A DNA stretch of 38,877 bases from an uncultured Pelagibacteraceae bacterium (GCA_902524635.1 CABZDY010000004.1:1-38877), one strand, 5' to 3'; shown: positions 10,479 through 21,431, counted from the stretch's first letter. The notes: generated by a model not told the origin, from the letters alone. Numbers and translations: made by a program.

Positions 10479-11269
10479 TCATTAAGCCTAAAAAAAGTTT
10501 AGGACAAAATTTTCTTATAGATGATAAGGTTATAAATAAAATTATTGAACTAGGAAATATTGACCAAAAAAATCAAGTTATTGAAGTTGGGCCAGGGAAC
10601 GGAGCTCTAACTGATAAAATTTTTAGAAAAAAACCAAAAAATCTAATTGTTATTGAAAAAGATGAAAAATTAGCAAATTTTCTTAGCAAAAAGTTTGGGA
10701 ATCAAATTGAAATAATAAATAAAGATATGATGAAAATTTCATATGAAGATTACTTTGGACAAAATCTTATTATATTTGGTAATCTACCATATAATTTATC
10801 TACCCAAATTTTGACAAAATGGATAAAAATCAAAAGTATAGACAAATTTTGTAAAAAATTAATATTAATGTTTCAAAAAGAGGTTGCTGACAGAATAATT
10901 GCAAACTCAAACACTCATAACTATGGAAGATTGTCTATTATATCAAATTGGAAAATGAATATTGAAAAAATATTAGATATAGAACCTGAAAGTTTTAGTC
11001 CATCTCCGAAAATTAAAAGTACTTTATTAGTATTTATTCCTAAGAAAAAATACTATGAATTCAAAGATCCAAAAAATTTAGAACATATAACCAATATTTT
11101 TTTTAATCAGAGACGCAAGATGATAAAAAAACCTATGAAATTTTTATTTAAAAACTATGAACAAGTAGCAAAGAAATTATCACTTGATTTAAATCTAAGA
11201 CCACAAAACTTGGATCATGTTACTTTTTATAAAATTTGTGAATTTTATGAGCTTCAATTAACTAGTTGA
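10475..11269 (+). CDS. rsmA: 16S rRNA (adenine1518-N6/adenine1519-N6)-dimethyltransferase
   Basis: [44 protein letters not shown]. Confidence 0.97.
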   Translation: MIIKPKKSLGQNFLIDDKVINKIIELGNIDQKNQVIEVGPGNGALTDKIFRKKPKNLIVIEKDEKLANFLSKKFGNQIEIINKDMMKISYEDYFGQNLIIFGNLPYNLSTQILTKWIKIKSIDKFCKKLILMFQKEVADRIIANSNTHNYGRLSIISNWKMNIEKILDIEPESFSPSPKIKSTLLVFIPKKKYYEFKDPKNLEHITNIFFNQRRKMIKKPMKFLFKNYEQVAKKLSLDLNLRPQNLDHVTFYKICEFYELQLTS

Positions 11270-11889
11270 TTAATATGAGATTTGATAAACTTCTTATTAT
11301 ATTTTATATTTTTGTGATTTTTGATTTCTGAGTTTATAAAACTAATTATTAGCTTGTAACAATTTTCTATTTTATCATTAATTACCGTAAAATCATAATC
11401 TTTCCAATGCATTATATCATCTTTAAATTGTTTCATTCTTTCACTTGCAATTTTTTTATCTCTTTGATCTCTTTTTAATAATCTTCTAAATAATTCTTTT
11501 TTTGAGGGTGGTAAAATAAATATTGTTATGATTTTGTATTTTAATTTTTTGTTCTTTATCTGTTTGGTTCCTTGCCAATCAATATCAAAAATAATATTTT
11601 CTCCCATTTTTAATTTATTAATTACAGTTTCTTTTAATGATCCATAATAATTTTTAAAAACTTTTGCGTATTCCAAAAACTTTTTTTTTTTTATCAATTT
11701 CCTAAATTCATAATTATTTACAAAAAAATAATCTTTGCCATTTTTTTCGTTTTTTCGAGGTTTTCTTGTTGTATGAGAAATAGATATTTGAAAATTATTT
11801 TTTGAAGAGATTTTTTTAACTAGTGTTGTTTTGCCAGCGCCAGAAGGAGAAGATAATATTACAATTATCCCTGCTTTTTTTTGGGCCAT
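11254..11889 (-). CDS. gmk: guanylate kinase
   Basis: [19 protein letters not shown]-loop, [33 protein letters not shown]. Confidence 0.96.
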   Translation of the reverse strand: MAQKKAGIIVILSSPSGAGKTTLVKKISSKNNFQISISHTTRKPRKNEKNGKDYFFVNNYEFRKLIKKKKFLEYAKVFKNYYGSLKETVINKLKMGENIIFDIDWQGTKQIKNKKLKYKIITIFILPPSKKELFRRLLKRDQRDKKIASERMKQFKDDIMHWKDYDFTVINDKIENCYKLIISFINSEIKNHKNIKYNKKFIKSHINQLVN

Positions 11890-11901
11890 TAACGTAAAAA
11901 A

Positions 11902-12141
11902 TCAGTTTGCTTTATTTTCTATAAATTTAACTGCATCACCCACAGTCAAAATTTTCTCAGCATCACTATCTGATATTTCAGATCCAAATTCTTCTTCAAA
12001 AGCCATAACTAACTCTACTGTATCTAAACTATCTGCACCCAGATCGTCTATAAAACTAGAGTCATCGTTTACTTTAGCTTCATCTATACCCAAGTGATCA
12101 GCAACTATTTTTTTTACTTTATTTGAAATATCTTCAGACAT
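11902..12141 (-). CDS. acpP: acyl carrier protein
   Basis: [24 protein letters not shown]...[22 protein letters not shown]; start trimmed from the ORF-track call to the canonical MSEDI start. Confidence 0.97.
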   Translation of the reverse strand: MSEDISNKVKKIVADHLGIDEAKVNDDSSFIDDLGADSLDTVELVMAFEEEFGSEISDSDAEKILTVGDAVKFIENKAN

Positions 12142-12187
12142 TTTGTTCCTTTTGGTTATTTTGTTAATAGATAATTTATTGATTTTG

Positions 12188-12925
12188 TCAACTAAAATAC
12201 ATTCCTCCATTAACATGTATAGTTTCTCCTGTAATATAATCTGATAGATTTGAACTTAAAAAAGCAATTGTATTAGCTACATCCTCAGGATTTCCAAATT
12301 TGTTAAGGGAAATCCTAGATTTTAATAATTCTGTATGCTCTTTACTAATTTTATCTGTCATATCAGACATAATAAACCCTGGTGAAACACTATTAACTGT
12401 AATGTTTTTTTTTCCATATTCTAAAGCAAGACTTTTGGACATTGCGATAACGCCTGCTTTTGATGCAGCATAATTGGCTTGACCTATATTTCCAGAGTGT
12501 CCCACAACTGAAGTAACATTAATTATTTTTCCTTTTTTTAATTTAAGCATTTTTTTTATTACATTCCTTGTAATTAAAAAGGTTGATGAAAGATTTATAT
12601 CTATTACTTTTTTCCACTCTTCCTCTTTCATTCTAATTGAGAGATTATCTCTTGTAATACCTGCATTGTTAATCAAAACATCAATTTTGCCAGATAAAAG
12701 ATTGTTACAATTATCAACAAACTCATCTATTTTATTGTGATTAGATATATCAAACTTTATCGTTTTTATATTTTTGTATTTTTCTTGGATTTCTTTTAAT
12801 TTTTGTTCGTTTGTACCGGTTGCTATAACTTTTGAACCATTAAAAATTAATTTATCTAAAATTGAATTCCCAATAACTCCAGTTGCGCCAGTTACTATTA
12901 TATTTTGGTTTTTTAAATCAATCAT
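12188..12925 (-). CDS. fabG: 3-oxoacyl-[ACP] reductase
   Basis: SDR motifs [35 protein letters not shown]; in fabD-fabG-acpP order. Confidence 0.96.
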   Translation of the reverse strand: MIDLKNQNIIVTGATGVIGNSILDKLIFNGSKVIATGTNEQKLKEIQEKYKNIKTIKFDISNHNKIDEFVDNCNNLLSGKIDVLINNAGITRDNLSIRMKEEEWKKVIDINLSSTFLITRNVIKKMLKLKKGKIINVTSVVGHSGNIGQANYAASKAGVIAMSKSLALEYGKKNITVNSVSPGFIMSDMTDKISKEHTELLKSRISLNKFGNPEDVANTIAFLSSNLSDYITGETIHVNGGMYFS

Positions 12926-13842
12926 AAATTTTTTAAATCATCTAGATTATTTACATGTGTTAATATTATATTTTTATTAATTCTTTTTACTAATCCTGAA
13001 AGTACTTTTCCAGGACCAATTTCAATAAATTTTTTTGTTCCATAATTTATCATATTTATAATACTTTCACGCCAACGAACAGGTTTTTCTATTTGTTCTA
13101 TTAGTAAATTTTTAATTTTTTCTGGATTGTCTGATGCTTCAGCATTTACATTAGAAACTATGCTATTCTTTGGGATTAAAAAATTAATTTTATTTAGCTC
13201 TTTACTCATTATTTGAGTAGCAGGTTGCATTAGAACACAATGAAAGGGAGCAGATACAGGTAATTTAATATTCTTTATATTTGTTTTTTTTAGTTCATCA
13301 ACTAATTGGTCAAGATCATTTAATTTTCCACTAATTACTACTTGACCATTTGAATTATCATTTGCAAGGTAGCATCTAAAATTTGCATTATTATTTTCAA
13401 TTATTTCTTTTACTTTATTAATATTCTCACCTAGTACTGCAACCATACCACCTTCATTTTTAGGAACTGCATTTTGCATAGCATTACCTCTTATTTTTAA
13501 AAGTTTTATGGTTTCATTAAAATTTGTGACACCAGCACAAGATAAAGCTGAGTATTCTCCTAAAGAATGTCCTGCAAAATAACTTGCTTTTGTTATATCA
13601 AATGAAGTTTCATTTTTAATTACTTGAAAAATTGCATAACTGACCAAAAAAATTGCAGGTTGAGTATTTTCTGTATCGTTTAATATATTTTTTGGTCCCT
13701 CAAATATTATATCTTTTATCGAGACCTTAAGAATATCATCTGCCTCATTGAAAAGGTCTTTTACATAACCAAAATTGTCATATAAATCTTTGGCCATTCC
13801 AACCGATTGAGAACCTTGACCTGGAAATAAAACAGAAAACAT
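12922..13842 (-). CDS. fabD: malonyl CoA-ACP transacylase
   Basis: FPGQGSQSVGMAKDL, AGHSLGEYSAL, SAPFHCVLM. Confidence 0.97.
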   Translation of the reverse strand: MFSVLFPGQGSQSVGMAKDLYDNFGYVKDLFNEADDILKVSIKDIIFEGPKNILNDTENTQPAIFLVSYAIFQVIKNETSFDITKASYFAGHSLGEYSALSCAGVTNFNETIKLLKIRGNAMQNAVPKNEGGMVAVLGENINKVKEIIENNNANFRCYLANDNSNGQVVISGKLNDLDQLVDELKKTNIKNIKLPVSAPFHCVLMQPATQIMSKELNKINFLIPKNSIVSNVNAEASDNPEKIKNLLIEQIEKPVRWRESIINMINYGTKKFIEIGPGKVLSGLVKRINKNIILTHVNNLDDLKNL

Positions 13843-13926
13843 AGAAAATATAAGTAAAAACCTTATTTTTTATATTGTAATTAAAAAATTATAATAGTAT
13901 ATCCTCTGTTTTTTGAAAGAATTATT

Positions 13927-14271
13927 ATGAACTTATACGAGCATACAATTGTAGCAAGGCAGGATGTAAGTCCCACTCAATTGAAACAAATTGAGGAAAA
14001 ATATTCTAAAATAGTAGAAAAATTTGATGGAGATATTGTAAAATTGGAAAACTGGGGATTAATGAACTTATCATATTTAATAAAGAAAAATAAAAAAGGT
14101 AACTATATCCATTTTAAAATAAAAGCTGATGGGAAAATAATAGCAGAACTTGAAAAAAACGAAAAGATAGACAAAAACTTATTAAGATATTTAACAGTCA
14201 AAGTTAAAGCATTTGATCTAGATACTGAGTACTTTAAAAAAAGTGAAGATAAAGAAAGCTTTATAAAATAA
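13927..14271 (+). CDS. rpsF: 30S ribosomal protein S6
   Basis: [39 protein letters not shown]. Confidence 0.97.
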   Translation: MNLYEHTIVARQDVSPTQLKQIEEKYSKIVEKFDGDIVKLENWGLMNLSYLIKKNKKGNYIHFKIKADGKIIAELEKNEKIDKNLLRYLTVKVKAFDLDTEYFKKSEDKESFIK

Positions 14272-14278
14272 ATTTTTT

Positions 14279-14548
14279 ATGAAAAAAAGAAACAATAAAA
14301 AAAAAGGTAAACAAAGTAACTTTGCTAAACTAAGTATATTCCAAAATCAAAAATATAAATTTAAAAAGAAATGCCCTCTTACTGGTAAAGGATCTCCTGT
14401 GGTTGATTATAAAAATATAAAGTTATTAAAAAGATATATTTCAGAAAATGGAAAAATTCTTCCGTCACGCATAACATCAGTGTGTCAAAAAAAACAAAGA
14501 GAACTTTCTTTGTCAATTAAAAGAGCCAGGAACCTAGCACTTCTATAA
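14279..14548 (+). CDS. rpsR: 30S ribosomal protein S18
   Basis: [47 protein letters not shown]. Confidence 0.97.
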   Translation: MKKRNNKKKGKQSNFAKLSIFQNQKYKFKKKCPLTGKGSPVVDYKNIKLLKRYISENGKILPSRITSVCQKKQRELSLSIKRARNLALL

Positions 14549-14549
14549 A

Positions 14550-15008
14550 ATGAAAGTAATTCTTTTAGAAAATGTCAGAAAAATCGGATCAATAGGTGAA
14601 ATAATTGACGTTAAAAGGGGTTTTGCTCGAAATTATCTTATATCCAAGAAAAAAGCTCTATTTGCTTCTAAAGAAAATATAAAGGAAGTTGAAAAAATAA
14701 AACAGGAATTGAGTAAAAAAGATCAGGACAAAAAAAAAGAGGCTAAACTAATAGACGATAAGATTAAAAACAAAGAGTATGAAATAAAGAAGTTAACCAC
14801 TGAAAATAATGAACTTTATGGTTCAGTTAAACCAACAGAAATTTCTAAAGTTATTGAAGATGAGGACAAAGTTAAGATTAATCCATCTCTAATACAACCT
14901 TCAAATGAAATAAAATCAATTGGTAAATTTGATGTTTTAATCAACCTTCACCCTGAAGTTCAAACACAGATTGTAATAAAGACGATCTCACAAGAAGAGA
15001 TAAAGTAA
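14550..15008 (+). CDS. rplI: 50S ribosomal protein L9
   Basis: MKVILLENVRKIGSIGEIIDVKRGFARNYLI. Confidence 0.97.
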   Translation: MKVILLENVRKIGSIGEIIDVKRGFARNYLISKKKALFASKENIKEVEKIKQELSKKDQDKKKEAKLIDDKIKNKEYEIKKLTTENNELYGSVKPTEISKVIEDEDKVKINPSLIQPSNEIKSIGKFDVLINLHPEVQTQIVIKTISQEEIK

Positions 15009-15076
15009 TTATACATAATTCTCCCCAATAATAATAAAAGTTTGTATTTCTAAAAACGTTTCTATAAGTTTTTTTT

Positions 15077-16492
15077 ATGTCTCAATCATTAAATATTTTA
15101 AAAAATAAATTAGACGAACTTCCTAACAATATAGAAGCAGAACAATCGGTAATAGGCTCAATATTACTTTCCAACGAAATATTTGACGAGATAAGCATAT
15201 TAATTTCAAATAAAAATTTCTACGACCCAATGCATCAGAAAATATTTGGTGCTATAGAAAATTTAATTTATAAAGGGATGCTAGCCAATCCAATTACTCT
15301 AAAAAATTACTTTGAAAATGAAAAAGACGAACTAAATATTCCAGAATATCTTGTTAAAATTACGAAATTTTCTACCTCGTCTAGACAAAGTATAGAATAC
15401 TCAAAACTAATTTATGATTTATATGTAAAAAGAGAACTAATAAAAATTTCAGATAATATAATTGATACAGCAAAACTGAATGACCTTAATCATGATGGAC
15501 AACAAATTATAGAAAATTTTGAAAAATCTTTATTTGATTTAGCTGAAAAAGGTTCTTTTAACTCATCAATAGTAAAATTTGATGAAGCTATGAGACAAAC
15601 AATCGAAATGGCTTCTAATGCATATAAAAATGAAGAGGGTATCGTAGGTGTTCCATCGGGTCTAAGAGATCTTGATGATAGATTAGGAGGAATGCACAAA
15701 TCTGATTTAATAATAATTGCAGGTAGACCTTCTATGGGAAAAACTGCATTAGCAACAAATATTGCATTTCATGCTTCTAGAAACATTCAACAAAAAGGAG
15801 AAAAATCTTGTATAGCTTTTTTTTCCCTTGAAATGTCATCAGAGCAATTATCTACAAGAATTCTTGCTGAACAATCAAGAATTAAATCTAATGATATTAG
15901 ACGAGGAAAAATATCAGAGGAACAATTTGATAAATTTATAGAAACGTCAAAAAATATTGCTGAACTACCTTTGTATATTGATGAAACTCCAGCAATATCT
16001 ATTGCTGCACTTAGTAATAGAGCAAGACGTATAAAAAGAATTCATGGACTAGATTTGATTGTGATCGATTATATCCAGTTAATGAAAGGTACAAATTTTA
16101 AGGATGGAAGAGTTCAGGAAATCTCTGAAATAACGCAAGGACTAAAAGCCCTTGCTAAAGAATTATCAGTTCCTGTATTAGCTCTTTCTCAATTATCTAG
16201 GGCTGTTGAGCAAAGAGATGACAAAAAACCTTTGCTTTCTGACCTTAGAGAGTCTGGATCAATCGAACAAGATGCGGATGTTGTAATGTTTGTTTTTAGA
16301 GAGTCGTATTACTTAAAGAATAAAGAACCTAGACCTGCAACTGTTGAGCATGCAGAATGGCAGGCAAAAATGAATGAAATTTCGCATTTAGCTGAACTTC
16401 TAATACTCAAGCAAAGGCATGGTCCAACAGGTACTATAATGCTTGAATTTGAGGAAATGTTTACAAAATTTAAAGATATTCAAAATAATTAA
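15077..16492 (+). CDS. dnaB: replicative DNA helicase DnaB
   Basis: NNIEAEQSVIGSILL, IIAGRPSMGKTALATNIA, VIDYIQLM, LSDLRESGSIEQDADVVMFVFR. Confidence 0.97.
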   Translation: MSQSLNILKNKLDELPNNIEAEQSVIGSILLSNEIFDEISILISNKNFYDPMHQKIFGAIENLIYKGMLANPITLKNYFENEKDELNIPEYLVKITKFSTSSRQSIEYSKLIYDLYVKRELIKISDNIIDTAKLNDLNHDGQQIIENFEKSLFDLAEKGSFNSSIVKFDEAMRQTIEMASNAYKNEEGIVGVPSGLRDLDDRLGGMHKSDLIIIAGRPSMGKTALATNIAFHASRNIQQKGEKSCIAFFSLEMSSEQLSTRILAEQSRIKSNDIRRGKISEEQFDKFIETSKNIAELPLYIDETPAISIAALSNRARRIKRIHGLDLIVIDYIQLMKGTNFKDGRVQEISEITQGLKALAKELSVPVLALSQLSRAVEQRDDKKPLLSDLRESGSIEQDADVVMFVFRESYYLKNKEPRPATVEHAEWQAKMNEISHLAELLILKQRHGPTGTIMLEFEEMFTKFKDIQNN

Positions 16493-16517
16493 TATAATTT
16501 ATAAAAGCTAATATCCA

Positions 16518-18890
16518 ATGTTAGCTAATTTTTACGAAAAAAATATTATAGAAAAACCTAAGTTAATTTTCTCAATATTACTACTAATTTTAATCACAGC
16601 TTTTTACTTTTCAAAAGACTTTCGTTTAGACGCTAGTTCGGAAACATTACTATTAGAAAATGATCCAGATCTAAAATATTTGAATGAGATAAATGAAAGA
16701 TATGGAGCAAAGGAATTTCTTGTTCTCACCTACTCTCCAAATACTAGGATGAATTCAGAGGAATCAATTAAAAGTCTTTCTAGACTAAAAAATGAGTTAA
16801 AATCATTAGATTGGGTTCATAATGTTGTAACACTTTTGGATATTCCTCTATTAGAGACAACAGATGATGGTTTAATTGAACGTATTCAAAATTTTAAAAC
16901 TTTAAAAAGTAAAAATATAGATAAAGAACGTGGGTTTAATGAAATCTTAGATAGTCCTGTATTTAAAAACTTTGTGATTAGTGAAGATGGAAAAACAAGT
17001 GGAATTATTGTTTATATAAAATCAAATAAAACATATAAACAAATTGAAACTGAGAGAGAATTAGAGGCTTTTAAAGATAAGATTAAAAAAGAGAGGCATC
17101 AAAATATTTTAGAAATTAGAGAGGTTATAAAAAATCATAATCAAAATAATCAGATTTATCTTGGTGGTATTCCAATGATTGCAGATGATATGATGACTTT
17201 TATAAAAAATGATATTGTTACTTTTGGTATAGGTGTATTGCTTTTTATCATATTAACGCTTTGGCATGTATTCAGAAAAATAATTTGGATAATAATTCCA
17301 ATTTCAAGCTGTTTCTTCTCAGTTGTACTTATGATTGGTTTTCTTGGATTAGTTGGATGGAAAGTTACTGTAATTTCATCAAACTTTATTGCTTTAATGT
17401 TAATTCTTACAATGGCAATGAATATTCATATGAGTACTAGATTTTTACAATTAAACAAACAGTTTCCAGGAAAGAAAAAATATGAAATTTTAATTTTAAC
17501 AACAAGAAAAATGATTTGGCCAATATTTTATACTGTCTTAACAACGATATGTGCTTTTATGTCATTAATCTTTAGTGAAATAAAACCAATTATCGATTTT
17601 GGATGGATGATGACTTTTGGATTATTAACCTCATTAGTAATTACATTCACATTGCTTCCCACATTGCTAAATTTTGTGCAAAACTCAAATGTTACGTTAT
17701 CAAAAGAGAATGACTCTAAAATAACGAGTTATCTTGGAATATTAGCAGTTAAAAACAAAAATTACATATTTGGTGTCACCGGGATAATTATATTTTTAAG
17801 CATATTTGGTATTTCAAAATTAGAAGTTGAAAATAGTTTCATTAATTACTTTGATAAAAATACAGAGATTTATAAAGGCATGAAGTTAATAGATGAAAAA
17901 CTGGGTGGAACAACTCCACTAGAAGTAATTTTAAAATTTCCAAAAGATGAGAATGAGGAAACTGATAGTGAGAATGATTGGGGTGATGAGGATGAAAATG
18001 ACAATAAGTATTGGTTTACAAAAGATAAAATTAATAAAATAACAAGAGTACATAATTATTTAGATGATATTGATGCTGTTGGTAAAGTTTTATCCTTTTC
18101 ATCAATAATTGAAGTCGCAACAAAATTAAATAATAATAAACCACTTGGAACTTTGGAAATAGGAATTCTGTATACTAAAATTCCAGATAATATAAAAAAG
18201 GAAATAGTAGACCCATATATATCTATAAAAAATTCTGAAGCTCGAATAAGTTTAAGAATAAAAGATTCTTTAGATGGATTAAGAAGAAATGATTTAATTA
18301 ATCAAATTAATTTTGATTTAGAAAATAAGTTAAATATCAGTAAAGATGAATTCAAACTTGGAGGTGTGCTTATATTATTCAACAATTTACTTCAAAGTTT
18401 ATTTAAATCTCAAATTTTAACTCTAGGTTTTGTAATGGTTGGAATATTTGTTATGTTTTTAATTCTTTTTAGAAATATTAATATTTCAATAATTGGTGTG
18501 ATACCAAATTTTATTGCAGCTTTTTTTATACTAGGAATAATTGGATTGGTAGGTATCCCTTTAGATATGATGACGATCACAATTGCTGCTATCACGATTG
18601 GAATTGCTGTGGATAATAGCATACATTATATTTATAGATTTAGGGAGGAACTTACTAAAATAAAAGATTACAATAAAACACTTAAATATTGCCATTCTAC
18701 TGTTGGAGTAGCTATACTAAATACATCTATAACAATTGTATTTGGATTTTCTATTTTGGTTTTATCTAATTTTATTCCAACAATATATTTTGGTGTCTTT
18801 ACTGGGATTGCAATGCTATTGGCTATGATATCAGTTTTAACATTATTGCCGTCTTTACTTTTAGTGATCAAACCTTTTAAGATTAAATAA
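16518..18890 (+). CDS. MMPL/RND-superfamily transporter
   Basis: ~12-TM RND-like arrangement with two SSD/MMPL-like segments (MTITIAAITIGIAVDNSIHYIYRFREEL; FIALMLILTMAMNIHMSTRFLQ). Confidence 0.88.
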   Translation: MLANFYEKNIIEKPKLIFSILLLILITAFYFSKDFRLDASSETLLLENDPDLKYLNEINERYGAKEFLVLTYSPNTRMNSEESIKSLSRLKNELKSLDWVHNVVTLLDIPLLETTDDGLIERIQNFKTLKSKNIDKERGFNEILDSPVFKNFVISEDGKTSGIIVYIKSNKTYKQIETERELEAFKDKIKKERHQNILEIREVIKNHNQNNQIYLGGIPMIADDMMTFIKNDIVTFGIGVLLFIILTLWHVFRKIIWIIIPISSCFFSVVLMIGFLGLVGWKVTVISSNFIALMLILTMAMNIHMSTRFLQLNKQFPGKKKYEILILTTRKMIWPIFYTVLTTICAFMSLIFSEIKPIIDFGWMMTFGLLTSLVITFTLLPTLLNFVQNSNVTLSKENDSKITSYLGILAVKNKNYIFGVTGIIIFLSIFGISKLEVENSFINYFDKNTEIYKGMKLIDEKLGGTTPLEVILKFPKDENEETDSENDWGDEDENDNKYWFTKDKINKITRVHNYLDDIDAVGKVLSFSSIIEVATKLNNNKPLGTLEIGILYTKIPDNIKKEIVDPYISIKNSEARISLRIKDSLDGLRRNDLINQINFDLENKLNISKDEFKLGGVLILFNNLLQSLFKSQILTLGFVMVGIFVMFLILFRNINISIIGVIPNFIAAFFILGIIGLVGIPLDMMTITIAAITIGIAVDNSIHYIYRFREELTKIKDYNKTLKYCHSTVGVAILNTSITIVFGFSILVLSNFIPTIYFGVFTGIAMLLAMISVLTLLPSLLLVIKPFKIK

Positions 18891-18893
18891 TTA

Positions 18894-19436
18894 ATGGAAG
18901 TTGTAAAAGATTTTTTTACTGATCTATATATCTTTGATATTGTTTATTTAGTTTTCACAGCACTATCCTTGATTACATGTACAAAAAAAGGTTTTTTATT
19001 GAGCGTTTTATCAGCCTCTAAATGGCTTTTAGCTTATGTTATTACTCTATTTCTATTTCCAAAAGTAAAGCCATATTTTGAGGATATAATTGATAGTGAA
19101 TATGTCCTTGATCTAGCGGTTGGTATAGGATTGTTCATAATAATTATTTTTTTAATTTTATTAATAAATAAAGGAATTAATAGAGCAGTCAATTACTCTG
19201 GATTAGGAAATTTAGATAGAATCTTTGGTTTCTTTTTTGGATTTATTAGATCTTACGTAATAGTTGTGTGTATTTATACAACTTTAAATATAATCTATAA
19301 CCACAAAAAATGGCCAATTAATTTAGATGATGCTTTTACATATGCATGGGTTGAAAAAGGTAGTAACTATCTTATAAAAGAATTTCCTGATAAAAAAGAA
19401 TATGAAGAAACTAAAGAAAAAGTTCAAGATATATGA
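18894..19436 (+). CDS. cvpA: CvpA family protein
   Basis: Four-TM CvpA-like protein (GLGNLDRIFGFFFGFIRSYVIV), immediately upstream of purF. Confidence 0.88.
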   Translation: MEVVKDFFTDLYIFDIVYLVFTALSLITCTKKGFLLSVLSASKWLLAYVITLFLFPKVKPYFEDIIDSEYVLDLAVGIGLFIIIIFLILLINKGINRAVNYSGLGNLDRIFGFFFGFIRSYVIVVCIYTTLNIIYNHKKWPINLDDAFTYAWVEKGSNYLIKEFPDKKEYEETKEKVQDI

Positions 19437-20871
19437 TCCTAAGATTAAGGAAGAGTGCGCAGTATTTGGAATAAGTAATTCCACTGATGCCTCTACCCTT
19501 ACCGCTTTAGGTCTTCATGCACTTCAACATAGGGGCCAAGAGGGTTGCGGTATTGTTTCATATGATGGAGAAAAGTATCATTCAGAAAAAAGATTTGGCT
19601 TAGTTGGTGATAACTTTAATGATGAAAAAGTTTTAAAGAAACTTCCTGGAAAATACTCAATTGGTCATAACCGGTATTCAACAACAGGAGGAACTGCTTT
19701 AAGAAATGTACAACCTTTTTTTGCTGATACAAATGCAGGTGGTATTGGTGTTGCACATAATGGTAATCTTACAAATGCTATAACTTTAAGAAATAAATTA
19801 GTTCAGGATGGTGCTATATTTTATACAACATCTGACACTGAAACTATTGTTCAATTGATTGCTAAATCAAAAAGAGGAAAAACGATAGATAAAATAATAG
19901 ATGCTATATTTCAAATCCAAGGTGGTTATGCACTTGTAATGATGACGCAAAATACTCTAATAGGTGTAAGAGATCCTTATGGAATTAGACCGTTAGTAAT
20001 TGGTAAATTGAAAAACTCATATGTATTTGCTTCTGAAACATGCGCCTTTGATATTATTGGAGCAAAATTTGTAAGAGAAGTTGAAAATGGAGAAATTGTT
20101 TATATCGAAAATGATGAGTTAAAAAGTATTAAACCATTTCCACCAAAAAAGATCAGACCTTGCGTATTTGAATATATTTATTTCTCTAGGCCAGATAGTA
20201 TTTTAAACGGCAAGACTGCGTATGAATATAGAAAAAATTTTGGAAAACAATTAGCGAAAGAGGATAAAATAGAAGCTGACTTAGTTGTGCCTGTCCCAGA
20301 CTCTGGGAACGCTGCAGCACTCGGATATGCTGAAGAAAAAGGTCTAAAATTTGATCTAGGTTTAATTAGAAATCATTATGTTGGAAGGACTTTTATTGAG
20401 CCCTCTCAACAAATTAGAAGTTTGGGAGTTAAGTTAAAATTAAATCCGAATATATCTGTGATTAAAGATAAAAGAATAATTCTAGTTGATGACTCACTTG
20501 TTAGAGGCACTACATCGTCAAAAATAGTGAAGATGTTATACGATTCTGGAGCAAAAGAAGTTCACGTGAGAATAGCAAGCCCAGAAATAAAATTTCCTGA
20601 TTTTTATGGTGTTGATACACCAACTAAAAAAGAACTTTTAGCTGCAAACAAATCTACAGCTGAAATATGTGAATTTATAAAGGCAAAATCATTAAAATTC
20701 CTAAGTTTGAATGGTTTATATTTGGGAATGGGATTTGAAAAAAGAAATGAAAATTATCCACAATTAACAGATCATCACTTTACTGGGGAATACCCTGTAA
20801 AAATAATAGACGAGCTTGGCGAAGATAAAGTAACCCAACTTTCTTTATTGAGTACCGCATCAAATAATTAA
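19402..20871 (+). CDS. purF: amidophosphoribosyltransferase
   Basis: EECAVFGI, LHALQHRGQEGCGIVS, GHNRYSTTGG, VVPVPDSGNAAALGYAE, IILVDDSLVRGTTSSKIV. Confidence 0.97.
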   Translation: MKKLKKKFKIYDPKIKEECAVFGISNSTDASTLTALGLHALQHRGQEGCGIVSYDGEKYHSEKRFGLVGDNFNDEKVLKKLPGKYSIGHNRYSTTGGTALRNVQPFFADTNAGGIGVAHNGNLTNAITLRNKLVQDGAIFYTTSDTETIVQLIAKSKRGKTIDKIIDAIFQIQGGYALVMMTQNTLIGVRDPYGIRPLVIGKLKNSYVFASETCAFDIIGAKFVREVENGEIVYIENDELKSIKPFPPKKIRPCVFEYIYFSRPDSILNGKTAYEYRKNFGKQLAKEDKIEADLVVPVPDSGNAAALGYAEEKGLKFDLGLIRNHYVGRTFIEPSQQIRSLGVKLKLNPNISVIKDKRIILVDDSLVRGTTSSKIVKMLYDSGAKEVHVRIASPEIKFPDFYGVDTPTKKELLAANKSTAEICEFIKAKSLKFLSLNGLYLGMGFEKRNENYPQLTDHHFTGEYPVKIIDELGEDKVTQLSLLSTASNN

Positions 20872-20872
20872 T

Positions 20873-21430
20873 ATGAAAAAAGTAAGTTTTACAGAAATGA
20901 AGAATGGTACTAAAGACGACTATCAACTTTTAGAAAAATTAGAAAGTCAATATGAAAGAAAAACTGCAGATAGAATTTTAGATTATTTAGCTTCACAAAC
21001 TAGTACCCTTGAAGGTTATCAGATAACGAGATTAGAACACTCGTTACAAGCTGCAACAAGAGCATATAAGAATAAAGAAAGCGAGGAAATGATTGTAGCA
21101 ACATTATTACACGATCTTGGAGATGAGTTAGCTCCAATGAACCATTCTCAATACGCGGCATCAGTAATTAAACCTTATGTTTCAGAAAAAACTTATTGGA
21201 TTATTTTACATCATGGTCTATTTCAAACTTATTATTCTGCAGAACACTTAGGTGGAGATAAAAATGCAAGAGAAAAATATAAGGATGCAGAACATTATCA
21301 AGCAACAATAGATTTTTGCGAAAAGTATGATCAATCTTCATTTGATCCAAATTATAAATCAATGACTTTAAAAGATTTTGAGCCAATGGTTAGGAATATT
21401 TTTTCAAGAAAACCTTTCTACCATCATTAA
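20873..21430 (+). CDS. HD-domain protein related to the PhnZ/MIOX-type oxygenase branch
   Basis: [49 protein letters not shown] follow the order of PhnZ-like metal ligands (H, HD, H, H, D). Confidence 0.65.
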   Translation: MKKVSFTEMKNGTKDDYQLLEKLESQYERKTADRILDYLASQTSTLEGYQITRLEHSLQAATRAYKNKESEEMIVATLLHDLGDELAPMNHSQYAASVIKPYVSEKTYWIILHHGLFQTYYSAEHLGGDKNAREKYKDAEHYQATIDFCEKYDQSSFDPNYKSMTLKDFEPMVRNIFSRKPFYHH

Positions 21431-21431
21431 A

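Noticed and set aside
11831-12097. 88-aa plus-strand ORF across gmk/acpP
   Set aside because: Antisense shadow of gmk start and acpP
12142-12216. 25-aa N-terminal extension on acpP in the ORF track
   Set aside because: Canonical ACP start is MSEDI; the extension runs into the fabG 3' end
12774-12980. 68-aa plus-strand ORF
   Set aside because: Antisense to fabG/fabD
18410-18871. Two minus-strand ORFs (70 and 67 aa)
   Set aside because: Antisense to TM segments of the MMPL transporter; hydrophobic shadow ORFs
21378-21431. ATG at 21378 as start of the DUF255 protein
   Set aside because: Overlaps the HD gene by 53 nt and adds a non-homologous extension; TTG 21432 immediately after the HD stop fits the family N-terminus better
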